64,000 bases of DNA from positions 124,001 through 188,000 of the forward strand of contig DAIOGF010000001.1 of the NCBI GenBank assembly GCA_036745415.1, read 5' to 3'. Numbering within the stretch: position 1 is the first letter of the stretch; every line of letters begins with the position of its first letter. A model generated the notes under the pieces. It was given only the letters and a program-made list of their open reading frames with translations, was not told where the DNA came from and made no database searches. Position numbers and translations under genes: made by a program. Shown piece after piece: positions 7,916 to 15,812 of this stretch. The stretch comes from CAILQE01 sp036745415 (GTDB lineage Bacteria > Patescibacteriota > Saccharimonadia > Saccharimonadales > UBA4665).

Positions 7916-8920
7916 CTATACTTCTTCAGCAACTAATTTCTTAACAGCTTTCGCAATTTCTTCTAGAGCTTTAGGATTTTCTTTAAGATATGTCTTTGTA
8001 GCTTCTCGTCCTTGACCAATCTTTTCACCCTTATATGAGTACCAAGCTCCAGATTTCTCTACAACACCTTTAGTGGATGCTAGGTCTAGCACATCACCAC
8101 TTTTTGAGATTCCTTCATTGTACATAATGTCGAATTCGGCCTCTCTAAAAGGTGGAGCAATCTTGTTTTTAACAACCTTAATCTTAGTTCTATTGCCTAC
8201 AACATTTTCACCTTGCTTAATTTGTCCTATTTTTCGAATATCCATCCTAACTGAGGCGTAGAATTTTAGGGCGTTACCACCAGTAGTTGTTTCTGGATTT
8301 CCAAACATAACACCAATCTTCATACGAATCTGGTTTATGAATACTACAGTAGTTTTAGATCGGCTAATTACGCTAGTTAGTTTTCTTAGAGCCTGGCTCA
8401 TTAATCTAGCCTGAAGGCCAGGAAGTGAGTCTCCCATGTCTCCCTCAATTTCTGCTCTTGGAACCAATGCAGCCACTGAGTCGACAACAATAATATCTAC
8501 AGCGTTAGATCTTACTAATGTTTCACATATTTCTAGAGCCTGCTCACCATTGTCTGGCTGGCTTAGAAGTAAATTATCTACATCAACACCGATTCTTTTA
8601 GCATACTCTGGATCTAGTGCGTGCTCAGCGTCAATAAATGCTGCTGTTCCGCCGGCTCTCTGCACTTCAGCTATAGCATGAAGGGTAATAGTAGTCTTTC
8701 CGGAACTTTCAGGTCCATAAATTTCAACGATTCTACCCTTAGGAAGTCCGCCTCCTAGAGCTAGGTCTAGAGACAGTGCTCCCGTAGGAATACATTCGAC
8801 TTTAGTATGAGTTGATTCACCGAGCTTCATAATTGAGCCCTTGCCGTATTGTTTTTCAATCTGTTCTAATGCCAACCCTAAAGCTTTTGCTTTACCCTCT
8901 TTTTCATTGTTTTCTGCCAT
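7916..8920 (-). CDS. recA: RecA recombinase
   Basis: DNA-dependent ATPase for homologous recombination and SOS activation. The 334 residues are full length: Walker A GPESSGKTT (about 70), Walker B IIVVDSVAAL, the L1 and L2 loop regions, and the NQIRMKIGVMFGNPETTTGG signature. The ATG at 8920 follows AGAGAGG with normal spacing. Upstream lies an unusual nested inverted repeat (8952-9009). No canonical SOS box was recognised. Confidence 0.98.
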   Translation of the reverse strand: MAENNEKEGKAKALGLALEQIEKQYGKGSIMKLGESTHTKVECIPTGALSLDLALGGGLPKGRIVEIYGPESSGKTTITLHAIAEVQRAGGTAAFIDAEHALDPEYAKRIGVDVDNLLLSQPDNGEQALEICETLVRSNAVDIIVVDSVAALVPRAEIEGDMGDSLPGLQARLMSQALRKLTSVISRSKTTVVFINQIRMKIGVMFGNPETTTGGNALKFYASVRMDIRKIGQIKQGENVVGNRTKIKVVKNKIAPPFREAEFDIMYNEGISKSGDVLDLASTKGVVEKSGAWYSYKGEKIGQGREATKTYLKENPKALEEIAKAVKKLVAEEV

Positions 8921-8951
8921 AATTACCTCTCTTTAAGTTAGTAATATAATA

Positions 8952-9009
8952 TCTGATAAAGTGTTTTTAAGTAAAACGCTTAAGTTTATTAGAAGTATAT
9001 TTTATCAGA
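8952..9009. repeat. Nested inverted repeat upstream of recA
   Basis: TCTGATAAA at 8952-8960 is matched by TTTATCAGA at 9001-9009, a perfect 9-bp inverted repeat. Inside it TTAAG (8967-8971) pairs with CTTAA (8979-8983). The element sits 32 nt before the recA start, between recA and the divergent PilB-like gene, where an operator or a leader structure would be expected. Confidence 0.45.
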
Positions 9010-9087
9010 AAAATTTAATAATTTCTCTGTTATGAAAGATTAATAAATTTAATTAATAATGCAAAAATTGATATATTAAGAGTAGTC

Positions 9088-10191
9088 ATGGGTGGACTTA
9101 CAAAAAAAGAAATTGATCAAGACGTTAAAGCTATTTTAGATAATGCCCTGAGAGATAGAGCCAGTACTATTCATATTGAAGACACTGAAAAATACATCTT
9201 GCTAAGATTTAGAGTAGATAAAACACTAATCGTTGTTAATAAAATACCAAGAAGAAACGCCAAATTAATTTCAGATTTCTTACATTGGGCTAATGTTGAC
9301 GACAGAAGCATACTAAATGAAACCAAGCTGGATTATCTTGGCACTAAATTAAAAGTTAATGTACTGCCTAATGTCTATGGCCACAAAATTACTATAGAGA
9401 TAGAGCATCCAAATAAAGAACATAAGTTAGAAGACTTCGGCCTATGGGGTGAAAACCTCAAGGAATTAAATCAAACTATAGGTGATCTTAGCGGGATAAT
9501 ATTAATATCTGGCATAGATAACAACTTTAATGATTCTTTATCTAATGTAATTAAAGACATTATTATATCTGGTGGACTTAGTGTGGCTACCTTAAAAAGC
9601 GTAAATATTAGAGAATTAAATCTAGCACTTAGAAATAATTACGATGCATACGTGATCACACTTAATTCGCTTGATGAGGTAGATCTTATTTCTAGAGAAT
9701 CTAAAAACTCATTGTTCATATTAAATCTAACTAGCACCACTAGAATAGATTTACTAAATAAATTAAAGATTCTTGGTTTTACCAAACCACATAACCACTC
9801 AGCTTTAAAAAACATTCTGCATTATAAGTTAGTAAAAAAACACTGCTCTTATTGCCGAGAGGTAGTAAATACTAATTATGGATCTTTGAAATTAGTTGAA
9901 AAAGCACTAGGAATTAATACTAAATTATCTGAACATGAAATAGATAAACTAAAAACAAAATTGGTTAATGACTTAAAACTATCTTCAGACCAGTACAGAG
10001 AATCAAAAGGATGTGATAGATGTAATTTTACCGGATACTTAGGTAATTATGGATTGTTTGAGAACCTTAGACTTAAATTGGCCGGAAATAGAATGTCGTT
10101 AATCAAAGAAGGCGAAACCATAGAGATCGATGGATTAATTAAGGCGCTACTCGGATTAATTGATTTAAAAGATATTATTTCAGCAGATTAG
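9088..10191 (+). CDS. PilB/GspE-like protein lacking ATPase motifs
   Basis: 367 residues with the layout of a type IV pilus assembly ATPase but without its catalytic sequences. The N-terminal part (RASTIHIE, LRFRVDK) matches the domain before the P-loop. Where PilB has G-P-T-G-S-G-K-S, this protein has SGIDNNFNDS, so Walker A is gone. The region expected for Walker B and the Asp and His boxes is equally unrecognisable (DAYVITLNSLDEVD). The C-terminal zinc-binding tetracysteine module is kept: CSYC near residue 253 and CDRC near residue 311. The frame is intact, so it is best read as a pseudo-ATPase. A prepilin gene follows 18 nt later. Confidence 0.72.
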   Translation: MGGLTKKEIDQDVKAILDNALRDRASTIHIEDTEKYILLRFRVDKTLIVVNKIPRRNAKLISDFLHWANVDDRSILNETKLDYLGTKLKVNVLPNVYGHKITIEIEHPNKEHKLEDFGLWGENLKELNQTIGDLSGIILISGIDNNFNDSLSNVIKDIIISGGLSVATLKSVNIRELNLALRNNYDAYVITLNSLDEVDLISRESKNSLFILNLTSTTRIDLLNKLKILGFTKPHNHSALKNILHYKLVKKHCSYCREVVNTNYGSLKLVEKALGINTKLSEHEIDKLKTKLVNDLKLSSDQYRESKGCDRCNFTGYLGNYGLFENLRLKLAGNRMSLIKEGETIEIDGLIKALLGLIDLKDIISAD

Positions 10192-10209
10192 ATATATAAT
10201 TTATAAAGA

Positions 10210-10680
10210 ATGAAAAAATTAAATAATAAAGGTTTTACAATCTACGAACTACTTGTAGTTATTCTTGCAGTCTTCTTATTATCTTGGTTAGCTTTAGCTA
10301 CACATAATACTATTTCCGTTAATAATCGAAACACTGAAAGACAAAACAGAATAAAAAAAACCCAGACAGCACTAGAACAATATTACTCTAAGAATGGTCA
10401 TTACCCTTCATTAAAGGACATTAATAGTCCAGATTTCAGAAACACTCAGCTACAAGGTTTTGATCAAAACAATCTAATTGATCCATTATCTAAGGCAGAT
10501 TCTTCGAACGTAAAACTTTCCGAACATCCAGCGAGTAAAGTATTAGCCTATGAGGTTACTGACAATAATGGAAAATCTTGCGAAAGCGACAGTTCACTTT
10601 GCTCTAAATACAATCTAGTCGCAACTTACGAAGGTAAAGTTAACAAGAGCACTGTGTATATTAGACAGAATATTGATTAA
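10210..10680 (+). CDS. Type IV prepilin-like protein
   Basis: 156 residues with a classical class III signal: a short basic leader (KKLNNK), G-F cleavage site, Glu at mature position 5, and a hydrophobic helix (GFTIYELLVVILAVFLLSW). The rest is a soluble pseudopilin head with YYSKNGHYPS, frequent in minor pilins and GspG-like proteins, and a likely C-terminal Cys pair (residues about 127 and 133). It would be a pilus subunit or minor pilin after processing by a prepilin peptidase not found in this window. It is 18 nt after the PilB-like gene, probably the same operon, and overlaps ruvB convergently by 4 nt. Confidence 0.85.
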   Translation: MKKLNNKGFTIYELLVVILAVFLLSWLALATHNTISVNNRNTERQNRIKKTQTALEQYYSKNGHYPSLKDINSPDFRNTQLQGFDQNNLIDPLSKADSSNVKLSEHPASKVLAYEVTDNNGKSCESDSSLCSKYNLVATYEGKVNKSTVYIRQNID

Positions 10681-11660
10681 ATTATCTTCATTGCCTTGGG
10701 TGTAACTTTTCTTCCCCTAGGTGTTCTTTCTAAAAATCCTATTTGCATCAAGTATGGTTCGATAAAATCTTCTATGGTCTGTCGGTCCTCTGCAAGTAAT
10801 GCAGCAAGAGTTTCTAGACCAACTGGTCCACCATCATAATTCTCTATTATCGCTCTTAAAAGCATGCGATCGACGCTATCTAGGCCATATTCATCGATCT
10901 CTAGCAGGTCTAGAGTCTTGTTTGCTATTACTTTATCTATAATTCCATCACCATTCACATCCGCATAGTCTCTAACCCTCTTAAGAAGACGGTTGGCAAT
11001 TCTAGGTGTAAGCCTAGAGCGCTTAGCTAGATCCCTAGCAGCATCTTCATTAATTTTAGTGCTAAGAATATCTGCTGCTCGGTGAATAATTTTTTCAATT
11101 TCTGGCTCTGAGTAAAACTCTAATCTATGCACCATACCGAATCTATCTCGAAGGGGAGCGGCTAATGCACCTGCTCTAGTAGTTGCTCCTATGATGGTAA
11201 ATTTTGGTAGGTCTAATCTTAACGATCTAGCACTTGGACCTTTTCCGATCATAATATCTATTTTAAAATCTTCCATCGCTGAATATAGAACTTCTTCTAC
11301 ATTACGATTCAGTCGATGAATTTCATCAATGAATAAAATATCGCCGTCTTTAAGATTAGTTATAAGGCTAGCTAGATCACCCGATCTTTCAATTGCGGGA
11401 CCGGAAGTTATTCTTATCTGCGCACCCATTTCATTAGCAATAACCGAAGCCATTGTTGTCTTACCTAATCCGGGAGGACCATATAAAAGTACATGGTCAA
11501 TTGGCTCATTTCTTTTTTTGGCTGCAGAAATAGCTAGTTTTAAATTCTCTTTGAGCTTCTCTTGGCCTATGTAACTTGCAAAGTCTCTAGGTCTTAGAGT
11601 ATTTTCTAATTCTTTTTCTTCCTCTGGTTCTGGAGTGCTGTCTATAATTCTATCTATCAT
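10677..11660 (-). CDS. ruvB: RuvB, Holliday junction branch-migration ATPase
   Basis: AAA+ motor that drives branch migration with RuvA. Motifs are Walker A GPPGLGKTT, Walker B LFIDEIHRLN, sensor 1 TTRAG, and the C-terminal winged helix with GGPVGLETLAALL. The start is set at ATG 11660 (MIDRII), which shares one base with the stop of the upstream aldo/keto reductase (TAATG); an in-frame start at 11684 would reach back into that gene and add eight atypical residues. The reductase gene separates it from ruvA. Confidence 0.96.
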   Translation of the reverse strand: MIDRIIDSTPEPEEEKELENTLRPRDFASYIGQEKLKENLKLAISAAKKRNEPIDHVLLYGPPGLGKTTMASVIANEMGAQIRITSGPAIERSGDLASLITNLKDGDILFIDEIHRLNRNVEEVLYSAMEDFKIDIMIGKGPSARSLRLDLPKFTIIGATTRAGALAAPLRDRFGMVHRLEFYSEPEIEKIIHRAADILSTKINEDAARDLAKRSRLTPRIANRLLKRVRDYADVNGDGIIDKVIANKTLDLLEIDEYGLDSVDRMLLRAIIENYDGGPVGLETLAALLAEDRQTIEDFIEPYLMQIGFLERTPRGRKVTPKAMKII

Positions 11661-12478
11661 TATGGTACTAGTGTTGGATCCCAACAGGTTCTTAAGTTCT
11701 TATTTAATGATTCTAATTTATCCATATCGTCTTTGCCTAATTTAAAATCAAAGATTTCAACATTTTCTTTAATTCTATTTTCATGGATTGATTTAGGAAT
11801 AAGTATTAAATCTTTTTCAATTAAAAACCTTAGCATAATTTGAGAATAGGTCTTGTTATATTTCTTAGCTATTTCCTCAATGACTTTGTTATTCATTTCT
11901 TTACCGTGGGCTAGTGGTGAGTAAGCTTCTATCTTAATATTATTATCCGTACAGTATTTAATTAGTTCGGGTTGTTGCAGGAACACATGCAGCTCAACCT
12001 GATTTACCGCTGGAGTAATATTAGCGTATTGTTTTAATTCTTCTAGATGCTTAATTGTATAATTACTTACTCCGATTGATTTTGCTCTTCCACTTTTCTT
12101 AATTTCCTCTAAAGCTAAATAAGATTTTTTTCTAAGAACTGTAACTGGAAAATGTAGAAGTATTAAATCGACATAATCCGTATCTAGATTTTTTAAAGAC
12201 TTTTCAAAACTTTTCATAGTTCGCTTGTGGCCAAAATTCGCAACGGATATTTTAGTAGTAACATATAAATCTTTACGTTCAATTTTAGATTCTTTAATCG
12301 CTTGAGCTAGAAATTCTTCATTACCGTAAACCTGAGCGCTATCAAAAAGTGTGTAACCATTTTTAATAGCAGCATCAAATGCTGACTTGAAATCTGAATA
12401 TTCTTTTATCTTCCAAAGTCCTAAGCCTAAAACTGGAATTGTATTACCATCGTTTAATTTAAATGTAGGTATTTTCAT
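11660..12478 (-). CDS. Aldo/keto reductase
   Basis: NAD(P)H-dependent TIM-barrel oxidoreductase of the short AKR type (272 residues). The catalytic tetrad is present: Asp in FDSAQ, Tyr in VYGNE, Lys in VTTKI, His in LLHFP. The family pattern IGVSNYTIKHLEEL is also clear, and the C-terminal IPKS segment for the cofactor phosphate is present. The start is ATG 12478, 6 nt after AAAGG and 2 nt past the ruvA stop. The substrate is unknown. Its position between ruvA and ruvB is unusual, since it has no known link to recombination. Confidence 0.9.
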   Translation of the reverse strand: MKIPTFKLNDGNTIPVLGLGLWKIKEYSDFKSAFDAAIKNGYTLFDSAQVYGNEEFLAQAIKESKIERKDLYVTTKISVANFGHKRTMKSFEKSLKNLDTDYVDLILLHFPVTVLRKKSYLALEEIKKSGRAKSIGVSNYTIKHLEELKQYANITPAVNQVELHVFLQQPELIKYCTDNNIKIEAYSPLAHGKEMNNKVIEEIAKKYNKTYSQIMLRFLIEKDLILIPKSIHENRIKENVEIFDFKLGKDDMDKLESLNKNLRTCWDPTLVP

Positions 12479-12480
12479 GA

Positions 12481-13056
12481 TCAACCTTTAAGTGCCTGCT
12501 TAATTCTTTCTTCAACAGAAAGTGATGAGTCTACTCTACTTAATGCTTCTGAAGCATCTTCCATCGAATATCCCAAGCTCATAAGTCCAGAAATTGCATC
12601 ATCATTCATATTTACGCCTTTTCTACTTACGATACTTTCACTTGATTCACTAGCAATTAATCCGACTTTATCTCTTAGCTCTACTACAACTTGTTCTGCA
12701 GCACGCTTTCCTACACCTTTTGCACTTACTAAAAATTTAACATCGCCATTGGCTATAGCTGTTCGTATTTCACTGTCAGCTCCGAGTGACAAAATAGACA
12801 GTGCAACTTTAGGTCCAACATTTTTTACAGAAATTAGTCTATAGAAAAGATCTTTTGTAGATCTATGTATAAAACCGTAAAGATCGTATGCATCTTCTTT
12901 TATGTTTTCGAAAATAAATACTCTAAAATCTTTACCGACTTCTAGCTCATCATAATCCCGATTGGTGATATTAATTAAATATCCAATTCCATTTGTTTCA
13001 ATAATAACTTTATCGAGCTCTTTTTCTACTACCCTACCTGAAATAGTTGCAATCAT
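12481..13056 (-). CDS. ruvA: RuvA, Holliday junction-binding protein
   Basis: Tetrameric junction-binding subunit of RuvAB. 191 residues with an N-terminal OB fold (MIATISGRVVEKE), two helix-hairpin-helix motifs (VKNVGPKVALSIL and VKGVGKRAAEQVVVEL-like), an acidic linker and a C-terminal RuvB-contact domain. It begins 14 nt after ruvC, but TATAAT at 13063-13068 lies only 6 nt before its ATG, so it may have its own leaderless promoter inside the operon. Confidence 0.95.
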   Translation of the reverse strand: MIATISGRVVEKELDKVIIETNGIGYLINITNRDYDELEVGKDFRVFIFENIKEDAYDLYGFIHRSTKDLFYRLISVKNVGPKVALSILSLGADSEIRTAIANGDVKFLVSAKGVGKRAAEQVVVELRDKVGLIASESSESIVSRKGVNMNDDAISGLMSLGYSMEDASEALSRVDSSLSVEERIKQALKG

Positions 13057-13062
13057 AGATAT

Positions 13063-13068
13063 ATTATA
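13063..13068 (-). promoter_or_regulatory. Internal -10 box before ruvA
   Basis: TATAAT on the minus strand, 6 nt before the ruvA ATG (13056) and overlapping the end of the ruvC reading frame region. No Shine-Dalgarno sequence lies in between. The -35 region is not clear. Confidence 0.45.
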
Positions 13069-13070
13069 TC

Positions 13071-13550
13071 TTAAAAGTTATTTTTAGCAGTCATTGCGCA
13101 GGTAATAGCTGCAGCAAAAGCATCCGCGCAGTCATCTGGCTGAGGAGCTTTTTGTAGATTTAACATAATTCTAACCATTTCTTGAATTTGTTTCTTGTCC
13201 GCCCTACCATATCCGGTTAGAGCTTGCTTTATTTGAAGTGGTGTATATTCATGCAGACTTAAATTAGCTTGTTTGCCAGCCAACAATACAACGCCCCTAG
13301 CTTGAGAAACACTCATGGCAGTTGTTACATTCTGTGCAAAGAATAATTTCTCAACCGACATAGCATCAGGTTTGTTTTGTTTAATAATCGAAGTTAGTTC
13401 ATTGTAAATTGTTTCTAGCCTTATAGAATCTTCGGTGTGAGCGGGTGTTCGAATCACTCCTCCGTCAATCATTTTGTAGCCATTATTGGTAACGTCAATT
13501 ACACCGAAACCAAGTATTCCGGTTCCAGGATCGATTCCTAGGATTCGCAT
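13071..13550 (-). CDS. ruvC: RuvC, Holliday junction resolvase
   Basis: Structure-specific endonuclease resolving junctions. The four acidic catalytic residues are visible: Asp in GIDPGTG (residue 7), Glu in SVEKLFF (about 67), and the paired Asp region QPDDCADAFAAA near the C-terminus. 159 residues is the normal size. It lies 3 nt after yebC. Confidence 0.96.
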   Translation of the reverse strand: MRILGIDPGTGILGFGVIDVTNNGYKMIDGGVIRTPAHTEDSIRLETIYNELTSIIKQNKPDAMSVEKLFFAQNVTTAMSVSQARGVVLLAGKQANLSLHEYTPLQIKQALTGYGRADKKQIQEMVRIMLNLQKAPQPDDCADAFAAAITCAMTAKNNF

Positions 13551-13553
13551 ATT

Positions 13554-14276
13554 CTACTTTATTAAATCTTCTTTAATATCGAAGTTGGTATATGTATTTA
13601 CCACGTCTGCGTTATCTTCAAGAGCTTCCATCATATTCATAACTTTAGCTAGAGTTGCTTCATCTTCAATTTGAACAGTAGTGTTAGGAACGTAGGTAAG
13701 TTCAGCATCTAATATTTCATGATTTTTAGATAAGTTGTCCCTAACCATAGCTAGATCAGTAGGCTTTGTATATATAATTAATTCTCCATCTTCTTCAACA
13801 ACATCACTTGCTCCAGCGTCTAATACTTCTAGCATTAAATCATCGCCGGAACCTTTAATTCTAATTAAACCTTTTCTATCAAACATAAAAGCAACTGAAT
13901 TCTTTTCGGCAATATTTCCACCATGTTTAGAGAAAGCCAATCTAACTTCTGGGTAGGTTCTATTAACATTATCAGTGGCAACTTCAACTAAGACTGCTAC
14001 TCCTGCAGGTCCATATCCTTCGTATAAAACTTCGGTTAATTGAGCTGCCGACTTATCTTTAACTCTATCTATACTTCTTTGGATGTTAGCCATTGGCATA
14101 TTGGCAGTTCTTGCTTTATCTATCGCAAGTCTTAAAGCAAAGTTAGTTTCAGGATCAGTACCGTTCCTAGCAGCTATAGCTATATTGTTTCCAATTTTTG
14201 TGAAAAGAGCACCACGAGCGGCGTCTTTAGCGCCCTTCTCTCTTTTTATTGTTGACCATTTTGAGTGTCCGCTCAC
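13554..14276 (-). CDS. YebC/PmpR-family protein
   Basis: A conserved cytoplasmic protein of 240 residues, historically called a transcriptional regulator; some members relieve ribosome stalling at polyproline. The start MSGHSKWSTIKREKGAKDAARG and the later MPMANIQRSIDR and EGYGPAGVAVLVE are diagnostic. The start codon is GTG at 14276, after AGGAAA about 10 nt upstream. It heads the yebC-ruvC-ruvA group, a widely conserved arrangement. Confidence 0.93.
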   Translation of the reverse strand: MSGHSKWSTIKREKGAKDAARGALFTKIGNNIAIAARNGTDPETNFALRLAIDKARTANMPMANIQRSIDRVKDKSAAQLTEVLYEGYGPAGVAVLVEVATDNVNRTYPEVRLAFSKHGGNIAEKNSVAFMFDRKGLIRIKGSGDDLMLEVLDAGASDVVEEDGELIIYTKPTDLAMVRDNLSKNHEILDAELTYVPNTTVQIEDEATLAKVMNMMEALEDNADVVNTYTNFDIKEDLIK

Positions 14277-14448
14277 TACTTAATTTCCTATTTATCTATC
14301 TGTTATTATACAAGAATTAGGGATAATTTTAAAGAGCAAGATAAGCATAAAGATATTGTTAATTTAATACTGTTAAAATAAAATATTAACAGAGTCCAAA
14401 ATAATATGTGAGATGGGGCTAACAAAAACTTTAAAGAGTGAGGAAAAA

Positions 14449-15444
14449 ATGGATAGTACCATTCAAAATAATGGTGCAGGCAATGCCGAGGGCGCTCCAG
14501 AGTTAATTAATTCAAAACAAGGTAATTCAATATTTAATAGAATATTGATTATATTTGTTATTAATATACTTGCATTGATAGTACTTTCTGCATCCGTTAG
14601 TGGATTAATTTATGCAAGGAATGTTCAGAAACACGATAAGCAAGTTAAATTAGAAATTATACATAGCAAATTTATGAGCAAAGTTAATGAGATTAAAGCT
14701 CAAAAAATAACAATTTCAATTGCCGGAAAAGATTATGTTTTAAATCAAGCAGATATTTCTTCAATGTTAGATAATTCTAAGTTTTCTTCAAATATGTTGA
14801 AAGTTAATCAGTCTTCTATATTTAGTTATTTAACAAATTTAGGAAATAAAGCATACGTTAAACCAATAGAAGAAATAAAATTGAGCCACGATGATGGAAG
14901 CGGAATAGTTTTATCTAAGGGCACTGATGGAACACAAGTGGATAGTAGCAGCTTCAATCAAGCTGCTAAAAATATTGAAGCTGCACTGCTTAATGGTGAA
15001 AGTACAACGGTAAAACTTAATACTACAACCCTTCCTTTTTCTATAAGCACATCTCCAACGCAATACGATAAGTTAATAGAAGCAAACATAACAACAAAAA
15101 GAATGTATGCTTATCAAAATGGTGAACTAATTAAAACCTTTTTGATTGATGCAGGAGCCCCAATTACCCCAACACCTATTGGAACTTTTAAGGTGCTATA
15201 TAAAGTACCCATCATGAATATGACTGGGGAAAATCTAAATGGAACAACTTATTTTCAACCCAATGTACAATGGGTTCTATTCTTTGATACATCGGGTCAC
15301 TCTATCCATGGAAATTACTGGAGACCATTAAGTGCATTTGGTAATTTAAATACTTCTCATGGATGCATTGGTGTAGTTAATTCGGACGCCGAGTGGATTT
15401 ATGACTGGGCACCTAAAGGCACCACAATAATCACGCATTATTAG
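14449..15444 (+). CDS. L,D-transpeptidase (YkuD domain), membrane-anchored
   Basis: Cross-links peptidoglycan stem peptides (3-3 bonds) or attaches proteins, outside the membrane. A cytoplasmic N-terminus is followed by one membrane segment (about residues 36-58), a linker domain, and a C-terminal YkuD domain with the catalytic His and Cys in SGHSIHGNYW and NTSHGCIGVVN. The start ATG 14449 has GAGTGAGGA just before it and is preferred; an in-frame ATG at 14413 would add 12 residues but has no ribosome-binding site. Downstream gene is convergent with 3 nt between stops. Confidence 0.9.
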   Translation: MDSTIQNNGAGNAEGAPELINSKQGNSIFNRILIIFVINILALIVLSASVSGLIYARNVQKHDKQVKLEIIHSKFMSKVNEIKAQKITISIAGKDYVLNQADISSMLDNSKFSSNMLKVNQSSIFSYLTNLGNKAYVKPIEEIKLSHDDGSGIVLSKGTDGTQVDSSSFNQAAKNIEAALLNGESTTVKLNTTTLPFSISTSPTQYDKLIEANITTKRMYAYQNGELIKTFLIDAGAPITPTPIGTFKVLYKVPIMNMTGENLNGTTYFQPNVQWVLFFDTSGHSIHGNYWRPLSAFGNLNTSHGCIGVVNSDAEWIYDWAPKGTTIITHY

Positions 15445-15447
15445 TAA

Positions 15448-15765
15448 TTAAGATTCTCTATATTTTCTATAAGATTTGTAAGCTATCAACGTAAATAGCG
15501 CGCTTAGACCTAAAGCTTCAGCTGATTTAATACCCTCATCCGTAGAGTTAGATAATTGTATACTATTATCTTTATAGTCTTGTGCAGTGGTATTAATGTT
15601 TGGGTTAAAACCAAAATAATTTGATGCATCGTTGATAGCTTCGACGGTATGAAAAGTGCCTATAGCAGCCATTACGGAAGCCATAACAAATGCTCCTACA
15701 GCTATCCTTCGTTTTATGTCTTTTATATAGAAATCTCTATAATCAGAGTTTATTTCGTTATTCAT
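15448..15765 (-). CDS. Hypothetical small membrane protein
   Basis: 105 residues, not recognised. A charged N-terminus (to about residue 20), a membrane segment (about 22-45), a polar Asn/Ser-rich loop of about 40 residues, and a second hydrophobic segment (about 85-98) followed by a basic tail. Both ends are predicted cytoplasmic with an external loop. The -10 box TATAAT at 15774-15779 lies 8 nt before its ATG, so the mRNA is probably leaderless. Confidence 0.65.
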   Translation of the reverse strand: MNNEINSDYRDFYIKDIKRRIAVGAFVMASVMAAIGTFHTVEAINDASNYFGFNPNINTTAQDYKDNSIQLSNSTDEGIKSAEALGLSALFTLIAYKSYRKYRES

Positions 15766-15773
15766 AAAAACTA

Positions 15774-15779
15774 ATTATA
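15774..15779 (-). promoter_or_regulatory. Leaderless-type -10 box
   Basis: TATAAT 8 nt before the ATG at 15765, with no Shine-Dalgarno sequence between. Confidence 0.5.
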
Positions 15780-15812
15780 TAAGATACTTACTTATACTTC
15801 AAATTAGTTATA

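Noticed and set aside
9088..10191. Frameshifted or broken pilB pseudogene
   Set aside because: The frame is open over 367 codons and the zinc module is intact; loss is confined to catalytic motifs.
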